Both the position numbers and the translations under genes were made by a program. 64,000 bases of DNA from Curvularia sp. ZM96 (lineage: Eukaryota; Ascomycota; Dothideomycetes; Pleosporales; Pleosporaceae). The stretch's first letter is position 1. The number at the start of each line of letters is the position of its first letter. The stretch covers positions 2,914,001 through 2,978,000 of the forward strand of contig JAJGBQ010000005.1 in assembly GCA_022457065.1 (NCBI GenBank), written 5' to 3'. Below, piece by piece: positions 22,262 through 34,330 of this stretch. Under the pieces are notes generated by a model that had not been told where the DNA came from, ran no database searches, and saw nothing but the letters and a program-made list of their open reading frames with translations.

Positions 22262-25200
22262 CTATAAATCCCTCTGCGCTTTCCCCTCTCTGCTAATTCC
22301 AAATAACGGTACAGCACTATCACTGATCCCCTGGACTTTGTCATTCACACCAGCACCAACTTTACCACTGGCCCCATCAGCCCCTCTTGGACTTCCTGGC
22401 GCAGGCGTGTTGCTCGGCCAAGCCCACAGCGTATCGAAATCAATCTGCTCGTCTAGCCCGCTCTCCTCGCTGTGCAGGCTTGGCACACGCGTGGATTCCA
22501 ACGCAGAGAGATCGAGCATCGCCGATAGTGAGGGGGCCCTCGAAGGGTGTGATGGAGAAGGCGCACCCATGTTGAGCGGTGGTGGCTCTTGAATGGGCGA
22601 GAGGTGTACTGAGAAGTTTTGATCTGGGCCGTTGATTGTGTTTGCCTGGGGCTGGCCTGATGGTGCTGGGACTGGGACGGCGCCTTGATTGGGTATAGGC
22701 TGGGTTTGGGGTTGTGTTTGTCCAGGAATTGGATTTGCTAGTGACGGGTCGTTAAGCGGTGCCGTATGTAGACCCGGATAGATGTGTACAGGGACTTGAT
22801 GAAGTCGCGGGGTGCCATCCATAGGATTCGGGGGCTGCACCAGGCCAGTAACATTCGGGCCAGAACGCTGTGGTTGCTTCTGTGGGACCTGTACACCGTA
22901 TAATTGTGATGCTATGCTCGGCAATGTCGAGTTACCCGTCAGGCTGTCTTTACGTCGCATACGCTGTTGGGAAACTACATCTCGGAAGGAACTGAGAATA
23001 TAAACAAGCCGGCTTGCCTGTTGGTCGCTCTCAGCACAGTAGCTCATGACATTGATGGCGTTCGCCACGCAGTTGTCTGTTACATCAATTTGATAGAGAC
23101 CGGCGAAATCGCTAGCAAGAATGACAAGAGTAGCGGCAAAGAGAAAATAGATCACGGCTGGGTTGCGACGGGACAAGTAGCCCGCCTCAAAGGCGTTTTG
23201 TATCAGTAGGATGGTGTGTACTGAGGCAATCACGCAGGCCTCGCTAAACCGTTCCATACGGACAAAAGGTCGAGGCCCTCTGTTTCCTGGTTGCTCGACC
23301 TGACGTTGCGTTTCCTTGTTGAGGATGTACAACAGGAATGGCCGAGTCAGCAGTATAATGGAGTGACAGTAAAACAGATTGACGTGCAGGATAGCCACCC
23401 CTTGGCTGGGGGATGCTGTTGCAGCCTGACGCCACTGCAGTATGGGTGTCAATGCACGTGGCCATTTTTTGCAAATATCTGAAATCTCCTGCGCAAGCCG
23501 AGTGCTGATCTTACGTCTTTGATAAACTTTCCGCAGGATGATACCAATTACCTTGCAACTTCGAACAGCAGCTTCCAGGGCGGGAGGTCCGGTTTCGTTG
23601 TAGTCGTACACTGTCTTTGGGGTGAAGCCCCATGAATGGTTGTAGTCACCATCAGAGGGGTGGAGAGTGTCGCCCGAGCAGTCATCCTCGGATATAGCAG
23701 TTGGGCGACCTAAGGAACACGACAGGAGGCGGTCAATAACAAAAATGGATCGCCACAGATCCTTGCGCTGCATCTGCTCTTCCGGGCTGAAAATCACCAT
23801 AGTTTCTTCTCTGTGCAGACCCAGGGCAAGTGCAGACCGTACCGCCATACCAAGCAAAGCGAAGGCAGTGTTTCGCTTCGACTTGGCCAGCATGTAAACC
23901 GACATGAGCAGCAACGCTTGAACAGACCAAAAGTCTTGGTCCTCTAACCCAGTCATGGGATCATTCAAGTTCTTAGCATTCAAGTAGAATGCTTCTGCTC
24001 TGTCGAGATGTTCACTCCGGAGTTTGTCAATGATGAGTGCCTCTGGACTCCCAGATAGTGGTGTCGCCATAGTCAACCCAATAGCGAAGACTAGGTAGAG
24101 CAGGCACAGCCAGGACGAGCTCACTGAGAGCGGATCCGAATAGCATTGTGCTAAGCTCTCAAAGAAGCGATCACGATTGAAGACCTGTAACAATCCGTGA
24201 GTGTTGATGAAGAAGGCTTCCACCAACACACGGGCCGTCCGTTCATCGGGTAGGAGATGGGTGTGCTGATATCCGAGCGGTAGGGAGTACTGGCCCTCTA
24301 CGATCTTATGGCGACGAGGATCAGTAGTGAACGGAGAAGGCCCGGCTACGGTCTCAACCATCATCCGAAGGAGCTGAAGGAACGATAGGGTAGCAGCGTC
24401 GCCGATGTATAACACGCGTCCTGTGGGGTCCTGTAGCATCCTACTTTGGCTAGGAAATTCAGCAACATCATCCCCGGTATCCTGCGGGGTGGTGTCCATT
24501 GACACAGGGGGTTTGCTGCTTTCATGTTCATGATTTGCTGGCACTGGAGGCACTGAAGGATTGGCAGCAGGAGACGGATAGGGCGAATCTTGCTTCGAAC
24601 TTAGCGTGCGTGACACAAGGGATGGCTGGTGAGGGGCGGCAGAGGTTCGCCGGTGTAGGGATAACGGTGAGGACTGGGCCTGCCCATTGGTGGGTGTGTT
24701 TGACACTGAGTTATCATTTGTGCTGAAAATGGAGCCGAGTTAGTATCACCAAGCACTAGGTAAACCAAGGGGCCCACTAAGGGTAGATCCGTCATGTGTC
24801 AATACTATTTTGGTGTAAAACCACATAGTATCTGCTGAGGGACCCATGACTCTCTTGGCCGGACTGAGCAGAATGTAGGTGTACGTACAGCGGACTTTGG
24901 GCGTCACCTAGGGTTTCGAGTGCGCGCTTCTTAGTGGGAGGCCTATCCTCATTGGGAGAGTTTGGGTCGCGGTCCGTGTATATGCATGTGAATTTGCGCT
25001 GACCGGTTTCAGCAAATTTGCCCACGACTAAGGTTGAATGCTTACCTTGTCGCATGTGTTGCAGGGTTGGAGGCCGTTACACTTGTGGGGATTGTTAGCC
25101 TTGAGTCTGTCGATCGGAGGATTTGTCGGGTTGATAGAGCGGCAAAACAATTTCTACTAAGACATCTACAGCCGTGGCCGTGTGTACCAAAGGGGTTACT

Positions 25201-25580
25201 CCTTGAGGCAGGATGTCCGGAGAATGACATAGGCTAATAAGCACCCGAGTTTGTCTGTACAGATATCCGACCCTGGTCGGTTGAGCATACACATAGGGGG
25301 ATGAGAAGAAAACGTCTCCCGGGATTGTGCCACTCAGTGACACGGCTCAGACGAGGTTCTGTGCCGAGTTGGATACCGTAACTCGGGCGCATATTTGACA
25401 TAGTTGTGGATGAGCTGAGACGAAAGTGCACGACTTGCCTTTTGCTTGCGCCTCTTGCAGCTCTCGCATGCTTGCGCCGTGCGCTGCCGCTGATCTACAA
25501 AACGGCGAGTTAGTACAAAGAAAAGCGACGCCGACACAAAGCGAAAACGGACCTGGTGGGACCTTTGGTCGCGTCATCAT
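22262..25580 (-). CDS. Zn(II)2Cys6 transcription factor with fungal_trans domain
   Basis: Exons join(25580..25553, 25494..25439, 25081..25046, 24998..24889, 24722..22262) give 896 aa. The zinc cluster is Cys19, 22, 29, 35, 38 and 45 (spacing 2-6-5-2-6), assembled from four exons. The preceding RQRTAQ and the KRRKQK after Cys22 fit DNA contact. A fungal_trans regulatory domain spans about residues 190-560, with segments such as DLWRSIFVIDRLLSCSLGRP. The C-terminal third is Pro/Gln-rich with an acidic, aromatic patch (DEQIDFDTLWAWPS) that may activate transcription. The second intron (25438..25082, 357 nt) uses a GC donor (AAG|GCAAGT). That is accepted because only it gives the canonical six-residue spacing. 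The gene diverges from a CoA-transferase; the regulated pathway is unknown. Confidence 0.88.
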
Positions 25581-26227
25581 GTACAGTCTCACGCCTCGGC
25601 AGCGGTGGGTGTCGTCACGTGCAGGCTTCAGTGCGCTGTGCCGTTGGGGACATTGCCGACGCGACGGGACTGGAACGATGAGGTGATCGGAAGATGCACT
25701 CGAGGTGAGGATGGCGACGACCAGGCAGGACACCCCGCAAGTCGCATCCCCGCCGCCGGAGGCTACGCGAAAAGGGGTTCCACTGTTCCGAGGAGGGCGT
25801 CTGGCGCGCGAGCCGGCGATGACTGGACGGCAGCGATGGTCTGGTCCTGCGCTGAAAGGTTGTGGATGCAATCCCCTTGGGGGCGTCACCAAGCATCAAG
25901 TAAAGCTTGGGCCGGCACCTTTCCGCATCTCGGGTAGCGTACGACGTCTGCCGATCGCTGCCCATCCATGTTTCTTGGTCCTGGTCCTGGCCCAGTCCAT
26001 CTTCGGCACCATCCCGTTGACATGCAATGTCGTGGTTGGTAGCCCATGCTCATCGCCACGGCTGCTGACGACGAGCTCGACAGACATGCAGCTAAACAGC
26101 CTTTCTACGCCTCTGCCGTCGCCGTCCATGGCGTCTCGGCCCGCCTTGCAATGGCTCTCCCACAGCACACTCTTAAGGGCCCGTTGCCGGCCCTCGCCTT
26201 GCCAGACTACTCCTTTGGAACATCATC
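25581..26227. promoter_or_regulatory. Divergent promoter region of the Zn2Cys6 gene and the CoA-transferase
   Basis: This 647-bp interval separates two divergent start codons. A TCACGTG element at 25615-25621 is 35 bp from the regulator's ATG. Frames on both strands through this GC-rich stretch show no recognisable protein. Confidence 0.5.
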
Positions 26228-28005
26228 ATGGCTCCCTATCTAGGTGCAGTGCAGAACCAGAACAGCGAGGCCACCCAAACCAATGCCTTGCTGTCGGGCA
26301 CCAGGACAGCCTTGGAACAACTCCTCTCAAAGGCCAAGGACAACCTCCCTGACGAGTCACTACCACACATCGCCAATGTCAAGTTCACAACCGCCAACAC
26401 TGGTTCTCCGTACTTCCCCAGCCCACTGAAGCAGACCGAGGCAATCTCAGCCCTCAAGGCCGTTGAAGCGGGTGTGGCGTCTGCCATAGCTGATCTTCAC
26501 AACGATAGAAAAGATCGGCACATCGCAGTCGATCTTGAAAGAGCAACCGCATTCCTGTTCTCGACCTATCTCACAACCGTAGGGGGCCTCGACAAAGCAA
26601 ATCCAAAGGTCAAGAAGTTGCTCAAGGGTAAGGCTTGTCAACTCCAAAAAGCTGATCAGTCCCACTGACGAACACAGACACCGACCTTCTGCAAGCCCAG
26701 TCTATTCTCTACCGTAGGTTGTCTGCAAATCTCTATGAAACCAAGAGACCCGGAGAGTATTTCCATCTTCATGGATCCCTCGAGGCAACCAAGGCACTAA
26801 ACATGGTCGGGTTAGAAGGCTTCCGTCCTGACCTGACAGACTACCACGAATGCATCAAAGTCATTGAGGACCATGTCAAACAATTCACTGTAGAGGAACT
26901 AGAAGAAAAGAACCAGCAAATCAGACAGGCGGGTGTCACCTGCCTAAAATGGGATGATTTCCGGGCTACAGAACACGGCCAAGCACTGATTCAGGAGCCG
27001 CCCTGGAAGATCGAAACCCTGGAATCTGCCACCCCAGCGACTCGTCTACCTTTTCAAACAACACGTGCACCAAAGCCGCAAATCCTCGCAGGCATCCGTG
27101 TCCTAGAGCTTTGCCGCATCATTGCCGGTCCGGCAATGGGCCGTGGCCTTGCCGAGTATGGCGCTGAAGTCATAAAGGTCACATCGCCGAACCTGTCCGA
27201 TGTACCTTTCTTTCAGGTGGATGCCAACATTGGAAAACACACAACCGACTTGAACCTGAAAGACCCTCAAGATCGGCAGACTTTCGAAGAGCTCTTGCAG
27301 TCTGCAGATGTCGTCCTCGACGGCTATCGGCCAGGCAGCCTGGCTCGTCTCGGATATGGACCACAACAGCTCGTCGATTTGGCAAAGAAGCGTGGGAAAG
27401 GCTTAGTCTACGTCTCTGAGAATTGTTTTGGCCACACTGGACCATGGGCTTCGCGTCCCGGCTGGCAACAGATTGCAGACTGTGTCACTGGTGTAGCCTG
27501 GGCACAAGGCCAAGCCATGGGGTTGAATGAACCAGTCGTACCGCCGTTTCCTATGAGCGACTACGGCACAGGCTGCATGGGCACCATCGCCGCGCTCGTC
27601 GGCCTCTACAGGCGAGCAAAATTTGGTGGAAGCTACATCGGTCGCACTTCGCTGTGTCAGTACGACATATATCTGCTTCAGCTTGGTCTCTATGACGATC
27701 AAACCATGGAGGAGCTGAGGAAGCAGCATGACAAGGAGTTCTTCGAGCTACGACATCACGATTCAGTGGATGAGGTTGGCAAGCGGGCTTTGAAGACCAT
27801 GAGAAGAACACACCCAGAGCTCTTTGAGGACCGTCACATGCAGGAGTGCTTTAGCAAAGGTTTCAATGCCAATGTCAGGACCATCCGGCCCGTAGTCAGC
27901 ATTGATGGCTACTGGAACGGTTTCCTCCGCAGCTCACGACCCAATGGCTTCGACAAGCCTACTTGGGATAACTGGGAGGTTGATGAAGATCTATTACGGG
28001 CATAG
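26228..28005 (+). CDS. Class III CoA-transferase (CaiB/BaiF family)
   Basis: Exons join(26228..26627, 26678..28005) give 575 aa. Family members move CoA between carboxylic acids or racemise 2-methylacyl-CoAs. The first 270 or so residues resemble a divergent half-domain. The recognisable CaiB/BaiF core starts near residue 280 with GIRVLELCRIIAGPAMGRGLAEYGAEVIKV and continues with ADVVLDGYRPGSLARLGYG and FGHTGPWASRPGWQQIADCV. The family's catalytic Asp is probably Asp428, in PMSDYGTG, at the position of the GD motif of formyl-CoA transferase. No peroxisomal SKL-type or mitochondrial signal is obvious. The 50-nt intron is GTAAGG...CACAG. Substrate is unknown. It could equally be called an alpha-methylacyl-CoA racemase-like protein. 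Confidence 0.88.
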
Positions 28006-29957
28006 TCTGGCTCTTCCTTGCATCTTGGCGGTTTCTTTGTTTCTTTCTAGATCGTCGTTCTGGTTATTCATATCAGCGTCTCTGTACCAATGTATACGTC
28101 CAGATCCCAGTAATATTACAAATATCTTATTCGACTATACTACTCATTCATCTTCCCTTATCAAACTAAGTTTGACTCGTGAGCACAGCTTACCTTACGT
28201 CGCCAAGACTGTGAATTGATGTGTCGTGCCCCACATGACCCCCACCATCATCTAGACTTCCATCTATGTAAGCTGGTGCAGCTTCCGACGACTACTACGC
28301 GGAGCACGGAAATCTTGGGAGTATGTACACTTAACACCTACACAGCCTCCGTTAGTACCAGCAAGAGCAAGAAAACAGGCCCGATACAAAGAGTCATGCT
28401 ACACCTAACATAGCGCTGTCAACATCACCCATCACCGCAGAAGAGGGGAAATCCCAAAAACTTGACGACCATTTGCACTACCCTGGCCCCCAACAACAAT
28501 CCGAATGCTTGCTCCATTCTTCTCTCACAAGCTTGGCCTGAAACCTAATCGGTCAATGACCCCCAAATACCGCAACCATGATGTCGTTCGGCATGCATGT
28601 ATGCATGGCCGTGCTTTCTCAGACCGCTGCTTCGGAACCACCCCCTCTCCATTTCCCCCACCCCGCCGTTTGACCATGCATGCTTGTTGCGATAAGTACA
28701 GAGCGGGGCTCGCTAGCGACAGGTACACACTTATCTGGCCCTGTCGATAAACCCGTATTTAGTATCCCTCTTAGCAGTACGGTACGTACTCCGGAAGTCT
28801 CGGTCCTATCGGCGGTTTCCGTGGCCAAACTAATTACTAGATGGGGTAAAAAGGAAATCTAGTGAGCGAAAACTTCGCAAAGAATTTCTTGAACAAACGC
28901 TTTTGGTTCTGGGTTGTCTCGGTTGAGCGAGGGACGGCGGAAGGGGGTGTGTAAAGACAAGGTTTGAACTGGGGGGTTGTTTGCTCCGAGGAGCAGAGTT
29001 ATCGGAAGGTATACGAACCCGAACTGATACCTTGTACGTGGGCTTGCAAATGTTCTTGGCAAAGCGGTGGCACATATGGATTTGGACAGGAAGGCTTTGT
29101 CATGCATAGGCCTGGCCTTGGGGTTTATTGGCAGTTCTGGATAGATGATCGCATGATGCGGGGAGGAAGAACTGCTTTGGGCGAACACTGAACACAGGCC
29201 GTCAAGGTGTTTTGCTTTGAGTACTTCTGCGAACAACACTTCTTCACAATGAGACCCAATCGAACCTCCAGTTTGGCGATTTCAATAGACGCTGCAGAAT
29301 CCAGACCTAGAGTGAAATTCTAGGGTTGAGTATTGCGTTTTACTTCCTGAGCTGCATGGTGAATCCCATTAGGTAGACAGTCTATTTGGAAGAAGACAAC
29401 CCAGGTTCATGACTTCGTTCTCGTACTCGTACTACTTTCGTTAAGCTGCTTTGTATAGGCTGTAGATATCCCTTGGATGAGTGGCACAGAGTTCTTTTCG
29501 CACCGGAAATGAGCATGGTTGTGTGCTGCTAGTACGAAAATGCTTTTACGAAGATACGTCTGGTATAAATATATGACTTGAGTCACCGTTGTTTGTAAGA
29601 TGTAGCTGCCATGAAAACATACAACCGGCCCGTAGCAGATACCTTACCTACCACAGCTTCGACAGTCACAGTAATCTGACCTTTGCTGCTTGTAGACTAT
29701 GTCTTTTTGCTTTCTCACACGAGTCCGTCTTATACCTTCCCGTATCATCGCCATGAAAAACCGAGCAAAACGCTTTCCTACACATGACAACTACTCAAGT
29801 AACCAAACATGCCCATCAACGAAATGATCGAGGGTTGAGACCAAAAGTTTGTTTTTGGGATAGTAGAATCTTTAACCAAAAAATACTTCGATCTATTCTA
29901 TTCATGAACGTACTACGTGAAACGACACCATGGCCATGTCACTGCACCCACCCTCTC
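28006..29957. other. Gene-poor interval of about 1.95 kb
   Basis: This lies between the stop codon of the CoA-transferase and that of the FSH1-type hydrolase. Base composition is ordinary and unlike a degraded repeat. All frames are short; the longest (28859-29239 minus, 126 codons; 29784-30188 plus, overlapping the next gene) look like chance frames. I scanned for tRNA B-box strings and 5S-like sequence and saw none that fit. Long untranslated regions or an unannotated noncoding RNA remain possible. Confidence 0.5.
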
Positions 29958-30816
29958 TCAGCCCGACATCTTTTTCATCCACGCAGCCATTTCGTCCGTA
30001 TCTTGCTGCTGCACCGGGTAATGATGTCCTATATCCAGCTGTCTCACCGTGCTCTTCCCCTCAGCCACCTCGTAGCACCGCTCAAGCAGCATATCCGCCG
30101 ACCACCTAAATTCATCCTGGTTTCCAATCACATGGAAAGTCGGGATCGAAATCTTCTTCTCCACTGCCTTCTGCTGCTCTTCCTCTGACAGCTTCGAGGC
30201 CTTGAGTGCAGAAGTTATCGATTGAGCTAAGAGTGGTGGGGGAAAACTTCCGCAGATAATGAGACCAAAGTTCCAGTCGCACCAGTCTAGGTCGTCCACT
30301 GGTTCGCCTTTAGCTTTGAGCTCTTTGACGATTTCTGCACATCTGAGTAGGCCGCTGACGATGCGAGCGCCTTGTGAGAAGCCGATTAGGCCGACCACTT
30401 GGCCGCCAGTGGAGTGGATGCGGCGGACGGTGCTGCGGACGAGGTCTTCGACTTCCGCCGGCAGGACATTGGTGGATGTTCCTGCCCTCGTTTCTGAGGG
30501 AGGGATTGGGAAGTTAACCCAGCGCTTGAAGGGGCCGCAGCCGTCAAAAAAAGGGAGAACGCCAGGGCCTGGTTGGGAGTGGAAGGGTGCTGGAGAGATC
30601 GTTAGCTTCTCATACATAGATTGGATAAAGTCGTGATATGTGTGTTTGCAAAGTCGTTTGAAAAGTAAGAATTTTCCAGAGAACAAGAGACATACCTTCT
30701 AGACTCTCAATCTCAAAATCCGAGCCGATAGCTTTGTTCAGTCTCGCCATTTGCACAGAATGTACCATGGCATTGCTGCCTGAGCCATGAAAGGCGAGGA
30801 CGGTAGGCTTAATCAT
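29958..30816 (-). CDS. FSH1-family serine hydrolase
   Basis: Exons join(30816..30696, 30589..29958) give 250 aa. The FSH1 family comprises small cytosolic alpha/beta serine hydrolases; it includes yeast Fsh1-3 and polyketide-releasing thioesterases such as LovG. The N terminus PTVLAFHGSGSN carries the oxyanion loop. Ser112 lies in the elbow GLIGFSQGA. The catalytic Asp is likely in GNQDEF and the His in DIGHHYP, so the triad is complete. The intron is 106 nt (GTATGT...CTCCAG, with GCTAAC branch) and joins FEIESLEG to APFHSQPGPG. No biosynthetic genes lie nearby, so a secondary-metabolite role is not supported by context. Confidence 0.9.
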
Positions 30817-31768
30817 CTTCTCTTTTTTAAATACTTGAAGGTGCTGTGCTTGCGGTGTTAACGCACCTCTGTTTCTTTGCCGAACAAACTCTTTCCTTGG
30901 AGCTAGTCTTTCTTCTCTTTGCAGCCTAAGTTCAATCAGACTGTCTTCGATGTGAAGAAGCTCTGTCCTGGATGCGACCGAGTTGCCAGTATCTGAACTT
31001 GTAGTAGAGGCAGTTGAAATGTCGCTAGACAGTTAATATAGCAGGATAATTGCGTAACGATGTTTCCTTCGTAGACTTGTCTTCGTGGTTCTTAAGTTGT
31101 CCAGCTCTCTAATCTTCCGGCTCCTTTAAACTCTGTATAGGACCCTAAATGCGTCTCCTCAACACAAAAGCAATTGGGGGAAATTCTCTTCCTGGATTCT
31201 CAATACCTTTCAACAACAATTGCGGTGTGAACCTCTTTTCCCGTTGTAGGTAGCCAAAAAGCAAGGAGATGAGGCACACACGCGTTCGGCGTTCAAAGCC
31301 GAGGGTGCTCGCTTGCTGAGACTCGTGATGCAGGGTTGAGAGCAAAAACAAGTATAGAAGTATTCGAGAAGGTCCCCGCCTTTTCGGAAATGCAGTGTAG
31401 TGGGTGGGATGGTGCTTCTTTACCGGTGGGTGATGCGCCTTGGTTGAAAAAGGTGTGGATGTCGGAGACCGAAGGTGCTTGTCATGGTGGGGCAGATCTT
31501 ACCAGGGCAAGCTCATGTTACACAAGGTAAGGACCTTCAATTTCAAGTGAACACGACAATCCATTAAATCTATCACACTCCACGTTAATTGTGTCTAGAA
31601 GTGTTGTCTGTACTCAATGGTGCTGTGCGCCATCTCAATGCAGCATAAGAAACTCATCATCGAGAACGAGAATATCGCATGTCGAAAAAAAAAAAGATAT
31701 CTCCTAGAAAGAAAAGGACGCACAGAAACGCCTACGCTAAGGAAGAAAAAAGGAGACTCCCCACACAA
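30817..31768. other. Intergenic interval between the FSH1-type gene and the DUF3074 gene
   Basis: This 952-bp stretch holds the promoter of the FSH1-type gene and the 3' flank of the DUF3074 gene. Short poly-A runs occur near 31686. No coding frame or RNA gene is supported. Confidence 0.5.
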
Positions 31769-33624
31769 TCAGAAATGTGTAGTTCCTGCCCTTGCTAACG
31801 TGCTTGTCGAGTCACTTGAGTTCTTACTTCTTCTTCCGCTTCTCTCGCTCCTACCGCTCTTCTGGGAACTCCCGGAATTTGACCTCCCTCTAAGATCCCC
31901 TTCCTGCTCCTTGATTGACCTCAAGATCTTGATGCCCTCCTCAGTTTTTCCTAGTCGAGAAACGATAGCGGTGTTCTCGTGTTGTAGCTCGCCAATCTGC
32001 AGCTTAAGCAGTTTGTTCTCTTGCTCTAGAATTTCCACTCGCTGCTTATACTCGTCACGCTCTCGCTGAGTCTTAGTGAGCTGGTTCTTAGCCGCTTCTT
32101 TCTGTTGGCGCGCAAGCAATTTACGTGTTTCCTTCTCTCGACGCTCTTCGAGTTTTCGTATCTCCTTCTGGTACTTGGTTTCCTGTTTTTTCCTCTCCCT
32201 CTCATGCTTTTCATTTGCTTTTTGTATCTCTCTCTCCGTCTTCGAGCTCTCGGTCTGCAAATCATTGTCCAGCTTTTCTTTGACATGGTCCAGCTTCTCT
32301 TTAAGTTGATCCTTTTTGTCTTCAATCTTCTGAAGCTCTTTGTTTTGGAGATGCTCATCCGCTATCGGCAAGGACTGTTGAGATGCTGTTGATGGCGTTG
32401 GAATCGACGTATCGATTGGCAGACCCTCACGTGCAGTAGTAAACTGCTCGGCAGAGGCAAACGAGTCTGCTGAGGAGGTACTCGATGAGCTCGTGGAATC
32501 AGTGCGCTGTAACTCCGAATGACCGCTCTGGTATGAGGGTTTATCCGCTATACTGGTTCCTACGCCAGCAGAGATGCCATTCGTTGCTGCAACGGACATG
32601 CTGCGCCTGGCTTCATGCAAATCTTGTGCGCCTGCTTCTATTGACTCTTCACTCTTCGCACACGCCCAGTCGAGAAACTTGACTGCATCCTGACAAATGC
32701 TGCTGGGAACGTTTCTTTCCACCATGAAGCGAGGTATGCCGCCCCCAGGATCACTGCGTGTGATCATTATCCATTCGACTGGGTTGGTCTCAGCGTCGCC
32801 GTCCGGTAATGGTATCTCTCTGATCATCTCGACCGACTCGTAGAAACCGCGCACCATGTTGTTTCGTGGGGGCGCATTCGGGTGAGAGACGGGTATAGAC
32901 ACAACCATATAGTGTCGGGGTATTGAGCTTCCAATTTTTGAGGCGTCAGATAGGCAGGTATCTGAGGAGATGAGGAGTGTAATAAACTCTCGTGGTGAGG
33001 TTGGACCTGGGAATTGGGCGGAAAGCTGATATACTACCACACTGTCAGTTTTCTGTCTGTCTCGAAGTGCCTGCCACAGTACATACCTTGCAGCTGTCCC
33101 ACACCATCTACTGTAATATCCTCGAGTTTCTGATCTCCTCCGATACCTCTCACATTGCCCTCGCCCGGACCACCCTGAACTTCAAGGCTTTCAGGAAATT
33201 CTCTCTGCATGGCGCGCTTCCATTTCTCAAAGCCCAGGCCTTCGTGTACGCTGGTGCGCGAGAACCACGCTCCATGTCTATCTTTGCCAGCCATCTTAAA
33301 CACGCTCATTCCCGTAGCGGCATCGCCATTGCTAAGTTTGAGAGGTTTTCCCCATGACTTTTGAAGCGCCTCGTGCTCCGAAGCTGGCGGCGGCCGTCGC
33401 ACCTGGGAGATTGTGAGGTCTTTGGAGCTCGTCGCAGGTTGTTGCTCAGTTCGTGTCCGCTGCGCCGACTCGTAGGGCGTGCCATTGGGAGGAGGAGGCA
33501 CAGAGTTCATTATCAGCTCTGCTTTGGCTAGTATATCAGGTAAAAACTCTGCGAGATTGTTGGTCGGGACGTCGCCGAAGTCTCTAGGCCGGAGGCACGC
33601 AAGCGCCTCGTGTAATTCCGCCAT
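31769..33624 (-). CDS. DUF3074 (START-like) protein with C-terminal coiled coil
   Basis: Exons join(33624..33087, 33033..31769) give 600 aa. The N-terminal half (about residues 60-330) fits the fungal DUF3074 family, which has a predicted START-like lipid-binding fold. Landmarks are WFSRTSVHEGLGFEKWKRAM, PREFITLLIS, YMVVSIPVSHPNAPPRNNMV and ETNPVEWIMITRSDPGGGIP. A Ser/Thr-rich linker follows, then about 150 highly charged residues with heptad-like pattern (KLDHVKEKLD, ERRKQETKYQKEIRKLEERR-type runs), a long coiled coil. It ends in a basic Ser-rich tail. The start MAELHEAL is preferred over in-frame upstream codons. The intron is 53 nt and ends GTGGTAG. The ligand is unknown. Confidence 0.85.
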
Positions 33625-34330
33625 TACGATGCATCCAGAGTTTGAAAACGACTGAGGGAAGCAGAAAAAATGTTGCAGAGAATACGGAAGAAAAAGCACC
33701 TAGGTCTTATGCGATCACGCCCTGGATAAGGTGTAATATGTGGATTGTAATGTTCCGATGTAGCCGCAGAGCAAACTAGCCGGGTCCGGTGACAAGCGAT
33801 GAAATCACTACGACGCAGGGGCAAATGTCGAACTTGCTCCGGCTGGGTCTCACTGAACATCTAGAACAGATAGGTATAGATTAGTAGCACACCTGGTCGG
33901 ATTCCAAGGCGTCCAGCGCGCACGACAGAGGCATGGCGCGCTCGGATTGCACGTGTTGTTGATTCGACGTCATCCCTGCATTCGCTGCTTCGCCGCGCGC
34001 GAGGCTGCGGGGTCGCCCGCAGCTCCACCGAAGTTCCCTGCCAAGCGCCCGCATTAGACTTGGACCGAAGCCGCTACGTCACACCAGAGAATCTTGGGAG
34101 AAGCTTGCGAGGTTGCCAGATTCGTCCGTTTTGCAATTGCGCCACGGATACATTCGGTCTATTATCTATTCAAAGCATATTGGGCGCAAAGATGATTGTA
34201 ACTTCAAAGCAAAAAGACACAAAGACGACAGGTGAAAAGGGTATTCGCAAGTCTATCCCATCGCTGCTGTCGCAGCAACCGATCCCACTATATACACACC
34301 GAGTAAAGTCCACGCTTCTAATAATGGGAA
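33625..34330. other. Intergenic interval upstream of the DUF3074 gene
   Basis: This 706-bp stretch holds the promoter of the DUF3074 gene and the 3' flank of the sterol acyltransferase gene, both on the minus strand. CACGTG occurs at 33950-33955, about 326 bp upstream of the DUF3074 start. No gene is seen. Confidence 0.5.

Noticed and set aside
28859..29239. 126-codon minus-strand frame in the gene-poor interval
   Set aside because: No recognisable motif and composition like noncoding sequence. A secreted-effector reading was considered, but there is no signal peptide or cysteine pattern.
29245..29340. tRNA-like GGTTCGA string on the minus strand
   Set aside because: The B-box is incomplete (GGTTCGATTGG), no A-box lies at the right distance, and no cloverleaf can be drawn.
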